Source of the DNA: Variovorax sp. OK212
GTDB lineage: Bacteria; Pseudomonadota; Gammaproteobacteria; Burkholderiales; Burkholderiaceae_C
Reading direction: 5' to 3'
Assembly: GCF_900112425.1 (NCBI RefSeq)
Contig: NZ_FOLP01000026.1
Location: forward strand, 27,129 to 91,128
Length of the DNA: 64,000 nucleotides
Under the pieces are notes generated by a model that was not told the origin of the DNA, did not search any database, and worked only from the letters and a program-made list of their open reading frames with translations. Position numbers and translations under genes: made by a program. Below are positions 27,865 through 36,691 of the stretch, one piece after another (the stretch's first letter is position 1; each line of letters begins with the position of its first letter).

Positions 27865-27937
27865 TTGACACTCGGAGACACGCGCTCGGACACTGCCCTC
27901 GCTGCAAATTTTCAGCGAGTCCGAACAGGAGACAACG

Positions 27938-28219
27938 ATGATTCATTTCGTTCTGCACGACGCGAAGGACACGGTCGCGGTGGTGGTGGTGGAAGGCGTG
28001 AAAGCCGGCATGTCGCTCAGCGGCTGGATCATGGACGAGGACCGGATGACCAGCGTCGACGCGCGCCAGGACATCCCGATCGGCCACAAGGTCGCGCTGC
28101 GCGACATGGCGCCCGGCGACACGGTGTGGAAGTACGGCATCGACATGGGCAAGGTGGTCGCGCCGATCAAGGCGGGCGAACACGCGCACGTGCAGAACAT
28201 CAAGACCAAGCGCTGGTAG
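27938..28219 (+). CDS. suyA: SuyA-like (2R)-sulfolactate sulfo-lyase small subunit (UxaA N-terminal/SAF domain)
   Basis: 93 residues, a single SAF domain: MIHFVLHDAKDTVAVVVVEG, then IPIGHKVALRDMAPGDTVWKYG and a basic end NIKTKRW. The UxaA family is usually either one long protein or split like this; the split form with the KTKRW end fits SuyA. SuyAB cleaves (2R)-sulfolactate to pyruvate and sulfite. It has a GGAGA ribosome site. A sugar-acid dehydratase is the alternative, but the sulfonate neighbours argue for SuyA. Confidence 0.78.
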   Translation: MIHFVLHDAKDTVAVVVVEGVKAGMSLSGWIMDEDRMTSVDARQDIPIGHKVALRDMAPGDTVWKYGIDMGKVVAPIKAGEHAHVQNIKTKRW

Positions 28220-28272
28220 GCGCCCCCGCTGCGCACCACCAGGTCCATTCCCCACGAACCCGAAAGCACCGC

Positions 28273-29448
28273 ATGTCCATCATTTCCAAAGACACCACCT
28301 TCCTCGGCTACCGCCGCGAGAACGGCCGCGTCGGCATCCGCAACCACGTCGTCATCCTGCCGCTGGACGACCTTTCCAACGCCGCCGCCGAAGCGGTCGC
28401 GCACAACATCAAGGGCGCGCTCGCCATTCCCCACCCCTACGGCCGCCTGCAGTTCGGCGCCGACCTCGACCTGCACTTCCGCACGCTCATCGGCGCCGGC
28501 TGCAACCCCAACGTGGCCGCCGTCGTGGTCATCGGCATCGAGGACAGCTGGACGCAGAAGGTGGTCGAAGGCATCGCCACCACGGGCAAGCCGGTGGTGG
28601 GCTTCGGCATCGAGGGCCACGGCGACCACGACACCATCCTGCGTGCCAGCAAGGTGGCGCGCGCGTTCGTGCAGGCCGCCAGCGAGAAGCAGCGCGAGCC
28701 CTGCGCCATCCACGAGCTGTGGGTGTCCACCAAGTGCGGCGAGAGCGACACCACCTCGGGCTGCGGCTCCAACCCCACCGTGGGCAACGCCTTCGACAAG
28801 CTCTACGAGACCGGCAACACGCTGGTGTTCGGCGAGACCTCCGAGATCACCGGCGGCGAGCGCATCGTGGCCGAGCGCTGCCGCACGCCGGAGGTGAAGG
28901 AGCGCTTCATGTTCATGTTCGACCGCTACCAGGCCATGATCAACCGCCACAAGACCAGCGACCTGTCGGACTCGCAGCCCACCAAGGGCAACATCGCGGG
29001 CGGCCTCACGACCATCGAGGAGAAGGCGCTGGGCAACATCCAGAAGATCGGCAAGAAGTGCCTGGTCGACGGTGTGCTCGACAAGGCCGAGGTGCCGACC
29101 GGCCCGGGCCTGTGGTTCATGGACTCCTCGAGCGCGGCGGCCGAGATGGTCACGCTGTGCGCGGCCTCGGGCTATGCGGTGCACTTCTTTCCCACGGGCC
29201 AGGGCAACGTCATCGGCAACCCGATTCTTCCGGTCATCAAGATCTGCGCCAACCCGCGCACCGTGCGGCTCATGAGCGAGCACGTCGACGTCGACACCTC
29301 GGGCCTGCTGCAGCGCGAGATGACGCTCGACCAGGCCGGCGACCAGTTGCTCGAATGCATGCTGCGCACGGCCAACGGCCGGCTCACCGCGGCCGAGGCG
29401 CTGGGCCATCGCGAGTTCGTGATGACGCGGCTCTACGAATCGGCCTGA
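28273..29448 (+). CDS. suyB: SuyB-like (2R)-sulfolactate sulfo-lyase large subunit (UxaA family)
   Basis: 391 residues. The family core runs from GYRRENGRVGIRNHVVILP through GAGCNPNVAAVVVIGIED and STKCGESDTTSGCGSNPTVG, to MDSSSAAAEMVTLCAASGYAVHFFPTGQGN and a C-terminal EALGHREFVMTRLYESA. Conserved cysteines (GCNPN, KCGESD, SGCGSN) may bind the iron centre of the altronate-dehydratase family. It lies 53 bases after suyA. Together with SlcC and ComC it forms the bifurcated sulfolactate pathway. Confidence 0.8.
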   Translation: MSIISKDTTFLGYRRENGRVGIRNHVVILPLDDLSNAAAEAVAHNIKGALAIPHPYGRLQFGADLDLHFRTLIGAGCNPNVAAVVVIGIEDSWTQKVVEGIATTGKPVVGFGIEGHGDHDTILRASKVARAFVQAASEKQREPCAIHELWVSTKCGESDTTSGCGSNPTVGNAFDKLYETGNTLVFGETSEITGGERIVAERCRTPEVKERFMFMFDRYQAMINRHKTSDLSDSQPTKGNIAGGLTTIEEKALGNIQKIGKKCLVDGVLDKAEVPTGPGLWFMDSSSAAAEMVTLCAASGYAVHFFPTGQGNVIGNPILPVIKICANPRTVRLMSEHVDVDTSGLLQREMTLDQAGDQLLECMLRTANGRLTAAEALGHREFVMTRLYESA

Positions 29449-29556
29449 ACGCGGCCGAGCGCCCCACGGGCCGCCGGCACCGTGCCGCGGCCCGCCCCGC
29501 GCGCAGCACCTTCGGCGTGCTGCGCGCCCGCACACACCCAGGCCATCGAGGATTGC

Positions 29557-30489
29557 ATGAAGAGAAGAATCGTCATTGCGGAATTCATGGACGAGGCTGC
29601 GGTTGCGCAGCTTCGCGCACAACACGACGTGCTGTACGACCCCCACCTGGTGGACGACGGCGCCCGCCTGCACCGCGAGGCGCCCGGTGCCGACGCGCTC
29701 ATCGTGCGCAACCGCACGCAGGTGCGCGGCGAACTGCTGGACGCGCTCGCGCGCTGCCGGGCGGTGGGCCGCCTGGGCGTGGGGCTGGACAACATCGACG
29801 TGCCCGGCTGCGAGGCGCGCGGCATGCGCGTGATTCCGGCCACGGGCGCCAATGCGCTGAGCGTGGCCGAATACGTGATCGCCAGCGCGATGCTGCTGCT
29901 GCGCGGCGCCTGTGCGTGCACGCCCGCCGTGGCGTCGGGCCGCTGGCCGCGCGCGGCGCTGTCGAACGGGCGCGAGCTGTCGGGCAAGACGCTGGGGCTG
30001 GTGGGCTTCGGCGCCATCGGCCAGCTGACCGCGCGGCTGGCCGGCGCGCTGGGCATGCCGGCCATCGCCTTCGACGCGGTGATGGACGCAAGCCATCCCG
30101 CGTTCGCGCAAGGCGGCGTGCGCTGCTGCGCCACGCTCGACGAACTGCTCGCGCAGGCCGACGTGGTGAGCCTGCACCTGCCGCTGGTCGATTCCACGCG
30201 CGGGCTCTTCGGTGCGGCGCGCATTGCCACCATGAAGCCGGCCGCCGTGCTCGTCAACAGCGCGCGCGGCGGCATCGTCGACGAGGTGGCGCTGGCGCAG
30301 GCGCTGCGCGAAGGCCGGCTCGGCGGTGCGGCGCTCGACGTGTTCGACACCGAGCCGCTCGCGGCCTCGCCGCATTTCGAGGATTGCCCCAACCTGCTGC
30401 TGACGCCGCACATCGCGGGCGTGACCATCGAGTCGAACGAGCGCGTGAGCCAGCTCATCGCGCAGAAGGTGCTGGAGGCCTTGCACTGA
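29557..30489 (+). CDS. slcC: SlcC-like (S)-sulfolactate dehydrogenase (D-2-hydroxyacid dehydrogenase family)
   Basis: 310 residues from MKRRIVIAEFMDEAAVAQL. The NAD-binding domain has GLVGFGAIGQLTARLAGALG, and the catalytic Arg/Glu/His set is in VNSARGGIVDEVAL, DVFDTEPL and LLTPHIAGVT. Substrate-domain loop VRNRTQVRGELLDA. It follows suyB by 108 bases and overlaps comC. Known SlcC oxidises (S)-sulfolactate to sulfopyruvate. The name depends on context; the family includes many 2-hydroxyacid enzymes. Confidence 0.72.
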   Translation: MKRRIVIAEFMDEAAVAQLRAQHDVLYDPHLVDDGARLHREAPGADALIVRNRTQVRGELLDALARCRAVGRLGVGLDNIDVPGCEARGMRVIPATGANALSVAEYVIASAMLLLRGACACTPAVASGRWPRAALSNGRELSGKTLGLVGFGAIGQLTARLAGALGMPAIAFDAVMDASHPAFAQGGVRCCATLDELLAQADVVSLHLPLVDSTRGLFGAARIATMKPAAVLVNSARGGIVDEVALAQALREGRLGGAALDVFDTEPLAASPHFEDCPNLLLTPHIAGVTIESNERVSQLIAQKVLEALH

Positions 30490-31478
30490 TGGCCACGCTC
30501 AACCTGCAACAGGCGCGCGACGCGGTCGCACAGGCGCTGCGCGCCGCGGGCGCGAACGACACCATGGCCGGCGCCACGGCGCGCGCGCTGGTGCTGGCCG
30601 AGGCGCAAGGCATAGGCTCGCACGGCCTGAGCCGCGTCGCGCAATACACCACCCACCTGCGCAACGGCCGCGTGAACGGCAACGCGGTGCCCACGCTGCG
30701 CCACGCCAAGGGCGGCGCGGCGCTGATCGACGCGCACGAGGGCCTGGCTTTCGCGGCCTGCGAGATGGCGGTGGCCGAGGCCATTGCGCGGGCGCGCGAG
30801 TTCGGCATCAGCATCGCGGGGGTCGCCAACAGCCACCACTGCGGCGTGGTCGTCGACCACCTGCGCGCGGCGGCCGCGGCGGGCATGGTCGGGCTGGGCT
30901 TCGCCAACTCGCCGGCCGCGATGCCGGCGGCGGGCGGCAGGCACCCGATCTTCGGCACCAACCCGGTGGCGGCCGTGTTCCCGCGGCGCGATGCCGCGCC
31001 GCTGATGATCGACCTGAGCCTCTCCGAAGCGGCACGCGGCAAGGTCATGGTCGCGGCGAAACAGGGCAAGCCCATTCCCGTAGGTTGGGCGCTCGACAAG
31101 GAAGGCCGCCCCACCACCGACGCACAGGCCGCGCTCGAAGGCTCGATGCTGCCGGTCGGTGCCGCCAGCAGCCCCAAGGGCGCGATGCTCGCACTGGTGG
31201 TGGAGCTGCTGGTGACCGCGCTCATCGGCGCGCAGTTCGGCTTCGAGGCCTCGAGCTTCTTCGAGGACGCGGGCAACCGCCCGCGCATCGGCCAGGCCTT
31301 CATCGTCATCGACCCCGGCGCGCTGGCCGGGTCGGCGGGCTACCTCGACCGCATCGAGGTGCTGGTGAGCGAAATGCTCCGCGACGAAGGCGTGCGGCTG
31401 CCCGGCGCGCGGCGCGAACACCTGCGGCTGGAGGCCGAACAGAAAGGAATCGCCGTACCCGACGCGCTGCTGGGCTGA
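30489..31478 (+). CDS. comC: ComC-like (R)-sulfolactate dehydrogenase (Ldh_2/malate dehydrogenase family)
   Basis: 329 residues of the Ldh_2 family: GIGSHGLSRV, VANSHHCGVVVDHLRAAA, FGTNPVAAVFPR, LDKEGRPTTDAQAALEG and PKGAMLALVVELL. The start overlaps the slcC stop (TGATG). ComC reduces sulfopyruvate to (R)-sulfolactate, so SlcC plus ComC would invert the (S)-isomer for SuyAB. The gene order suyA-suyB-slcC-comC supports the call. Confidence 0.75.
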   Translation: MATLNLQQARDAVAQALRAAGANDTMAGATARALVLAEAQGIGSHGLSRVAQYTTHLRNGRVNGNAVPTLRHAKGGAALIDAHEGLAFAACEMAVAEAIARAREFGISIAGVANSHHCGVVVDHLRAAAAAGMVGLGFANSPAAMPAAGGRHPIFGTNPVAAVFPRRDAAPLMIDLSLSEAARGKVMVAAKQGKPIPVGWALDKEGRPTTDAQAALEGSMLPVGAASSPKGAMLALVVELLVTALIGAQFGFEASSFFEDAGNRPRIGQAFIVIDPGALAGSAGYLDRIEVLVSEMLRDEGVRLPGARREHLRLEAEQKGIAVPDALLG

Positions 31479-31527
31479 GCTGGCCCGCGCGGCGCCGTGA
31501 GTTCCCACAACAAAAGGAGACAAGACG

Positions 31528-32538
31528 ATGAAAAGCATGCAACGACGCGAGGTGCTGCGGCACGCCGCGGCCATGAGCGCCATGGGGGCCATGGGCGCGA
31601 TGGGCACACTGGTCCCCGCGATGGGTTGGGCGCAGGGCACCGACTACCCCCGCTCCGACGCGACCATCCGCTACGTGGTGCCCTTCCTGGCCGGCGGGCT
31701 CACCGACGTCATGGCGCGCCAGGTCGGCCAGCAGCTCGGCGAGCACTGGAAGGTCAGCGTGGTGGTGGACAACAAGCCCGGCGGCAACGGCCAGATCGGC
31801 GCCGACGTGGTGGCCAAGGCCGCGCCCGACGGCAACACGCTGCTGGCGATCACGCTGACGCACGCCGCCAACGTGACGCTGTTTCCCAAGTCGCCCTTCA
31901 ACTTCCAGAAAGACCTGCGCCCCGTGGCGCTGATGGCGGGCAGCCCGATGCTGATCGTGGTGCCGGCGTCCAGCCCCATCCACGACCTGAAGGACCTGAT
32001 GGCGCAGTCGAAGACGCGCAAGCTCAACGCCGGCTCCAGCGGCAGCGGCACGCCGCCGCACCTGACGCTCGCGCTCTTCAACGACCTGAACAAGTCGGCC
32101 ATCCAGCACGTGCCCTACAAGGGCGGCTCGGCGTCGATGACCGACCTGATCGGCGGGCAGCTCGACATCGTGTTCTCCAACTACCCCGAGTCGATCCCTC
32201 ACGTGAAGGGCGGCAAGCTGCGCGCGCTCGCCATTGCCAGCAAGACGCGCTACCCCGCGCTGCCCGATGTGCCGACCACGGCCGAAGCGGGCATGCCCGC
32301 GCTGCTGGTGGAGAACTGGACCGGCATGATGGCGCCCGCCGGCATGCCCGATGCGGCCGTGCAGAAACTGGGCGCGGAGGTGGTGAAGATCATGGGCGCG
32401 CCCGACATCGCCGAGCGCATGCGCCAGCAGGGCTTCAGCATCGATGCGCGCGGGCCCGACCGGTTCGCGGCCTTTCTCAACGACGAGATCGCGCGCTGGG
32501 CGCAGGTGATCAAGTCGGCGGCGATCCAGCCGAGTTGA
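31528..32538 (+). CDS. TctC/Bug-family periplasmic substrate-binding protein 1
   Basis: 336 residues. The N-terminal leader has a twin-arginine-like start (MQRREVLRHAAAMSAMGAMG) and a cleavage region near AMGWAQG. The TctC fold has IRYVVPFLAGGLTDVMARQV, VVDNKPGGNGQIGADVVAKA and NAGSSGSGTPPHL. AAAGGAGAC ribosome site. It ends the suy operon, so sulfolactate or a similar acid is the probable ligand. No TctA/TctB membrane genes are in the window. Confidence 0.8.
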   Translation: MKSMQRREVLRHAAAMSAMGAMGAMGTLVPAMGWAQGTDYPRSDATIRYVVPFLAGGLTDVMARQVGQQLGEHWKVSVVVDNKPGGNGQIGADVVAKAAPDGNTLLAITLTHAANVTLFPKSPFNFQKDLRPVALMAGSPMLIVVPASSPIHDLKDLMAQSKTRKLNAGSSGSGTPPHLTLALFNDLNKSAIQHVPYKGGSASMTDLIGGQLDIVFSNYPESIPHVKGGKLRALAIASKTRYPALPDVPTTAEAGMPALLVENWTGMMAPAGMPDAAVQKLGAEVVKIMGAPDIAERMRQQGFSIDARGPDRFAAFLNDEIARWAQVIKSAAIQPS

Positions 32539-32560
32539 AACCGACTCGCTGGCGGGCCAG

Positions 32561-32596
32561 GCGGATCAAGCGGATCAAGCGGATCAGGCGGCTCAG
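32561..32596 (+). repeat. 9-base tandem repeat between convergent genes
   Basis: Four head-to-tail copies of a GCGGATCAA-type 9-mer, the last two diverged, between the tctC stop and the ackA stop, overlapping the final codons of ackA. Confidence 0.6.
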
Positions 32597-33816
32597 GCGT
32601 GCAGCACGCGCGCCGTGTGCCGCGCGATCACCGCTTCCTCGTCGGTGCGCAGCACCCACGCGCTCACCGGGCTCTCGGCGGTACTGAGCCGGGCGGCGCC
32701 GCCGCGGTTGGCGGCCGCGTCGACGTGCACGCCCAGCCATTCGCAGTCTTCGAGGATGCGTTCGCGCAGCGGTGCGGCGTTCTCGCCGATGCCGCCGGTG
32801 AACACGATGGCATCCACACCGCGCAGCGCGCCCGCGAGGCTGCCCATGTGCTGGACGACCTGCTCGGCGAAATGCCCGATGGCCTGCGCCGCGGCAGGCG
32901 CGCTCGACGCCTCGAGCGCGCGCATGTCGCTCGACACGCCCGACATGCCGAGCAGACCCGATTCGCGGAACAGCAGCTTCTCGACATCGTCGGGCGACAT
33001 GCCGCGCGAGCGCAGCAGGTACAGCACCACGGCCGCGTCGATGTGGCCGCAGCGCGTGCCCATCGTCAGCCCGTCGAGCGGAGAAAAAGTCATCGTCGTG
33101 GCGACCGAGCGGCCTTGCCGCATGCCGCACATCGACGCGCCGTTGCCCAGGTGCGCGACGATCACGCGCTTTTGCGCCAGCTCGGGCGCGATGGCGCCGA
33201 ACTGCGCCACGATCGATTCGTAAGACAGGCCGTGAAAGCCGTAGCGCCGCACGCCCGCGTCATGCAGCTCGCGCGGCAGCGCGAAGCGCCGGTTGACCTC
33301 GGGCTGCACCGCGTGAAAGGCCGTGTCGAAGCATGCCACCTGCGGCACGCCTTCGAACGCCGCCATGGCCGCGCGCACGCCCGCCAGGTTGTGCGGCTGG
33401 TGCAGCGGCGCCAAGGGTTCGAGCCTGGCCAGCGCATCGAGCAAGGCCGCATCGACACGCACCGGCGCCACGAAGTCCGTGCCGCCGTGCACGATGCGGT
33501 GCCCCACCGCCGCAATGCGGCCGCCCTCGCCCTCTCCCTCTCCCTCGCTCTCGCTCTCCTTCGCATGCCATTCGAGCAAGGCGGCCAGCGCCCCCTGGTG
33601 CGAGGCCTGCCCGCCGTCGAGCGCTTCGTCGAGCAGCGTCTGCCCCTGCGCATCGCGCACGCGCAGCCGCGCCTTCAGGCCCGCCCCCAGGCCGTCGGCC
33701 TGGCCCGACCAGCGTGCCGACGGCAACGCGTCGCCGCCACCCGGAGCGGCCGCATCGAACAATGCGACCTTGATGGACGAGGAGCCCGCGTTGAGCGTCA
33801 GCAGCGAATCGGTCAT
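32593..33816 (-). CDS. ackA: acetate kinase (acetate/propionate kinase family)
   Basis: 407 residues. Family motifs: LTLNAGSSSIKVALFD at the N-terminus, GHRIVHGGTDF, ACFDTAFH, HLGNGASMCGMRQG with TMGTRCGHID, and FTGGIGENAAPLR. It starts 4 bases after xsc, so it is translationally coupled with it and converts the acetyl phosphate made by Xsc to acetate and ATP. Residues about 87-100 (KESESEGEGEGEGG) are a low-complexity insert encoded by a 6-base microsatellite, unusual for this enzyme. Confidence 0.88.
   Translation of the reverse strand: MTDSLLTLNAGSSSIKVALFDAAAPGGGDALPSARWSGQADGLGAGLKARLRVRDAQGQTLLDEALDGGQASHQGALAALLEWHAKESESEGEGEGEGGRIAAVGHRIVHGGTDFVAPVRVDAALLDALARLEPLAPLHQPHNLAGVRAAMAAFEGVPQVACFDTAFHAVQPEVNRRFALPRELHDAGVRRYGFHGLSYESIVAQFGAIAPELAQKRVIVAHLGNGASMCGMRQGRSVATTMTFSPLDGLTMGTRCGHIDAAVVLYLLRSRGMSPDDVEKLLFRESGLLGMSGVSSDMRALEASSAPAAAQAIGHFAEQVVQHMGSLAGALRGVDAIVFTGGIGENAAPLRERILEDCEWLGVHVDAAANRGGAARLSTAESPVSAWVLRTDEEAVIARHTARVLHA
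33525..33563 (-). repeat. GAGAGC/GAGGGA microsatellite in ackA
   Basis: Run of hexamer repeats encoding Glu-Ser and Glu-Gly pairs inside the acetate kinase gene. Changes in copy number would add or remove residue pairs without frameshift. Confidence 0.6.
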
Positions 33817-33820
33817 GGGT

Positions 33821-35653
33821 TCAGACGTAATCCTTGTACTTGTCCAGGAATCGTACCGGCTTGGCCAGCGCGTCGCGGCGGAACGGGTCGCCCAGTTCGC
33901 GCGTGCACATGATCTCGATGACGCAGGTCTTGCCTTCCTTCATCTGCATGTCGATGGCTTTCTTCAGCGCCGGGCCCACGTCCTCGATCCTGTCGACCAC
34001 GATGCCCTCGGCGCCCATGGCCTTGGCGATGCCCGCGAAGCTCTCGCTCTCGAGCTCGCCGGCCACGAAGCGGCGGTTGTAGAAGTCGACCTGGTTCTTC
34101 TTCTCCGCGCCCCACTGGCGGTTGTGGAAGACCACGGCCGTCACCGGAATGTCGTGGCGCACGGCCGTCATGATTTCCACCATGCTCATGCCCCAGGCGC
34201 CGTCGCCCGCATAGGCCACGGCCGGGCGGTCGGGCGCCGCGCACTTGGCGCCGATCATGGTGGGCAGCGAGTAGCCGCAGTTGCCGAAGCTCATCGGCGC
34301 GAAGAAGCTGCGCGGCTCCTCGAAGCGCAGGTAGCTGTTGGCAATGGCGTTGATGTTGCCGATGTCGGTGGAGACCATCACGCGCGGCGGCATGGCCTTC
34401 TCGAGTTCGCGCAGCACCTGGCGCGGGTGCAGGTAGCTGCCGCCGGTGGGTGTCTTCTCGCCCTTGGCTTCCTCGATGGCGTCCAGGCTGAACTGGTCGC
34501 GCTCGTGGGTCCACTCGTCGAGCTCCTTTTCCCACGCGGCCTTCTCGGCCTTGATCTTGTCGGCGCGCTCGGCCTTGCTGGCGTCGCAGGCCAGCGTCTT
34601 GCCCTGCAGGCGCTTGAGCAGCTCCTTGGCCGTGGCCTTGGCGTCGCCGTGAATGCCCACGGTGATCTTCTTCACCAGCCCGAGGTTGGTGTGGTCGGCC
34701 TCGACCTGGATGATCTTCGCGTCCTTCGGCCAGTAGTCCATGCCGTGCTGCGGCAGCGTGCCGAACGGACCCATGCGCGAACCCAGCGCGAGCACCACGT
34801 CGGCCTGCGCGATGAGCTTCATCGCGGCCTTGGAGCCCTGGTAGCCCAGCGGGCCGGCCCACAGCGGGTGGCTCGCGGGGAAGGAGTCGTTGCGCAGGTA
34901 GCCGTTGGCCACCGGCGCGCCCAGGCGTTCGGCCAGCGCCTTGCACTCTTTCACCGCGTCGCCCATGACCACGCCGCCGCCCGACAGGATCACCGGGAAC
35001 TTGGCCGAGGCCAGCAGTTCGACGGCCGCGTTCAGGCTGTTCTCGCCGCCCGAGCCGCGCTCCACGCGCATCGGCTTGGGAATCTCGGTGGTGAGCTCGC
35101 CGTAGAAGTAGTCGCGCGGAATGTTGAGCTGCGTCGGGCCCATCTCGGAGATGGCGCGGTCGAAGCAGCGCGCCGTGTACTCGGCCATGCGCTTGGGGTT
35201 GTTCACATGGCCCTGGTACTTGGTGAACTCCTGGAACATCGGCAGCTGGTTGGCTTCCTGGAAGCCGCCCAGGCCCATGCCCATGGTGCCGGTCTCGGGC
35301 GTGATCATCACCACCGGGCTGTGCGCCCAGTAGGCCGCGGCCACGGCCGTCACGCAGTTGCTGATGCCGGGGCCGTTCTGCCCGATCACCACGCCGTGGC
35401 GGCCCGACACGCGCGCATAGCCGTCGGCCATGTGGGCACCGCCCTGCTCGTGCACCACCGGCACCAGGCGGATGCCGGCGGGCGCGAAGATGTCCATCGC
35501 GTCCATGAAGGCCGAGCCCATGATGCCGAAGATGTCGGTCACGCCGTTGGCGACCATGGTCTCGACGAAGGCCTCGGAGGGGGTCATCTTCTGCACGCCC
35601 GTGACGGCTTCACGCGAAGGCTGGGCGGGGGCTGCGGGTTGCTTCTGGCTCAT
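33821..35653 (-). CDS. xsc: sulfoacetaldehyde acetyltransferase Xsc
   Basis: 610 residues, ThDP-dependent. The start MTPSEAFVETMVANGVTDIFGIMGSAFMDAMDIF after a 22-residue Ala/Pro/Gln lead, the block EQGGAHMADGYARVSGRHG and the ThDP site with GDGAWGMSMVEIMTAVRHDIPVTAVVFHN are diagnostic of Xsc. It converts sulfoacetaldehyde and phosphate to acetyl phosphate and sulfite. Operon with ackA. Divergent from an IclR regulator across 183 bases containing several palindromes. It is the central enzyme of the island. Confidence 0.93.
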   Translation of the reverse strand: MSQKQPAAPAQPSREAVTGVQKMTPSEAFVETMVANGVTDIFGIMGSAFMDAMDIFAPAGIRLVPVVHEQGGAHMADGYARVSGRHGVVIGQNGPGISNCVTAVAAAYWAHSPVVMITPETGTMGMGLGGFQEANQLPMFQEFTKYQGHVNNPKRMAEYTARCFDRAISEMGPTQLNIPRDYFYGELTTEIPKPMRVERGSGGENSLNAAVELLASAKFPVILSGGGVVMGDAVKECKALAERLGAPVANGYLRNDSFPASHPLWAGPLGYQGSKAAMKLIAQADVVLALGSRMGPFGTLPQHGMDYWPKDAKIIQVEADHTNLGLVKKITVGIHGDAKATAKELLKRLQGKTLACDASKAERADKIKAEKAAWEKELDEWTHERDQFSLDAIEEAKGEKTPTGGSYLHPRQVLRELEKAMPPRVMVSTDIGNINAIANSYLRFEEPRSFFAPMSFGNCGYSLPTMIGAKCAAPDRPAVAYAGDGAWGMSMVEIMTAVRHDIPVTAVVFHNRQWGAEKKNQVDFYNRRFVAGELESESFAGIAKAMGAEGIVVDRIEDVGPALKKAIDMQMKEGKTCVIEIMCTRELGDPFRRDALAKPVRFLDKYKDYV

Positions 35654-35711
35654 GGAAAGCGTCTCCTGAAGGATGTGGCGATCGGTTGCCGGTGGTCCGG
35701 CGCTTTGAAAC

Positions 35712-35732
35712 TTCGGAACTCCTTGTTCCGAA
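35712..35732. promoter_or_regulatory. IclR-type operator upstream of xsc
   Basis: Perfect 21-base palindrome TTCGGAAC-N5-GTTCCGAA. It contains the core GGAAC-N5-GTTCC, also found at the other isethionate-like IclR locus (52554-52568). A second smaller palindrome ATTCC-GGC-GGAAT follows at 35737-35749. Likely binds the divergent IclR regulator. Confidence 0.6.
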
Positions 35733-35779
35733 ATTCATTCCGGCGGAATATAGGACGGCATCCGGCTGGCGTCAAACAA

Positions 35780-35818
35780 TTTACAAAAAACGGTACGCCA
35801 TGTCTCTTTTTTTGTAAA
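35780..35818. repeat. AT-rich inverted repeat between xsc and its IclR gene
   Basis: Arms TTTACAAAAAA (35780-35790) and TTTTTTGTAAA (35808-35818) are perfectly inverted, separated by 17 bases. It lies 19 bases upstream of the IclR start, so it may be an autoregulatory site or part of the promoter. Confidence 0.6.
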
Positions 35819-35836
35819 ACACCTATGATCCGGCCC

Positions 35837-36664
35837 ATGAAGATCGTCAAAGGGCTCCCCATGCAAGCAGCCGAGCCGCCCGCCACGGGGGGGGACACGC
35901 CCACCATGCGCCTGTTCGCGCTGCTCGAGGTCATGGCCGCGAAGGACCAGCGCTATTCGCTGCAGGGCCTGGTGGAAGAAACCGGCATGCCCAAGCCCAC
36001 GCTGCACCGCATGCTGCAGCAGCTCGAAGGCTCGGGCCTGTTGCAGCGCGAAGGCGACGGCCGGCACTACGGCATCGGCACGCGGCTGCGGCGGCTGGCC
36101 GAGAACCTGCTGCTCAACGACAGCCTGCACGGTGCGCGCCATACGGTGCTGCGTCAACTGGTCGAGGAAATCGGCGAGAGCTGCAACCTCACGGCGCTCT
36201 CGGGCAGCGAGGTGGTGTACCTCGACCGCGTGGAGACCGCCGCGCCGCTGCGCTTCTACCTGCACTCGGGCTCGCGCGTGCCGGCGCACTGCTCGGCCAG
36301 CGGCAAGATCTTTCTGTCGCAGATGAGCGCCGCGCAGCGCCGCCGCCTGCTGTCGAACGCGCCGCTGGAGGCCTACACCGCGAAGACGCTGACCAACCCC
36401 GAGGCGCTCGAGAAAGAAGTGCAGCGCGTGCGCAAGGACGGCTACGCCATCGACCACGAAGAATTCCTGCCCGGCCTGCTGTGCATCGCCACGCTGGTGC
36501 CTTCGGGCGACGACGCGCCTTCCAACCTGTGCATTGCCGTGCAGGCGCCGGTGATGCGGCTCGACGCGGCCAGGGCGAAGACGCTGCTGCCCGCATTGCA
36601 GCGCGCGGCGCAGGCGCTCAGCCGCATCGACGCCGGCGCGGCCACCGACCGCGCACAGGCCTGA
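35837..36664 (+). CDS. IclR-family regulator divergent from xsc
   Basis: 275 residues. The N-terminal HTH (MRLFALLEVMAAKDQRYSLQGLVEETGMPKPTLHRMLQQLEGSGLL) is followed by the IclR effector domain (VVYLDRVETAAPLRFYLHSGSRVPAHCSASGKIFLSQM). The ATG at 35861 has a better AAAGGG ribosome site and would give 267 residues; 35825 is also in frame. The neighbouring operator suggests it controls xsc-ackA. Confidence 0.83.
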   Translation: MKIVKGLPMQAAEPPATGGDTPTMRLFALLEVMAAKDQRYSLQGLVEETGMPKPTLHRMLQQLEGSGLLQREGDGRHYGIGTRLRRLAENLLLNDSLHGARHTVLRQLVEEIGESCNLTALSGSEVVYLDRVETAAPLRFYLHSGSRVPAHCSASGKIFLSQMSAAQRRRLLSNAPLEAYTAKTLTNPEALEKEVQRVRKDGYAIDHEEFLPGLLCIATLVPSGDDAPSNLCIAVQAPVMRLDAARAKTLLPALQRAAQALSRIDAGAATDRAQA

Positions 36665-36691
36665 CCCCTTTCACAGAAAGAAAGCCTCCCC

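Noticed and set aside
32561..32596. 9-base repeat as a terminator or regulatory array
   Set aside because: No inverted symmetry; most easily explained by slippage between convergent genes.
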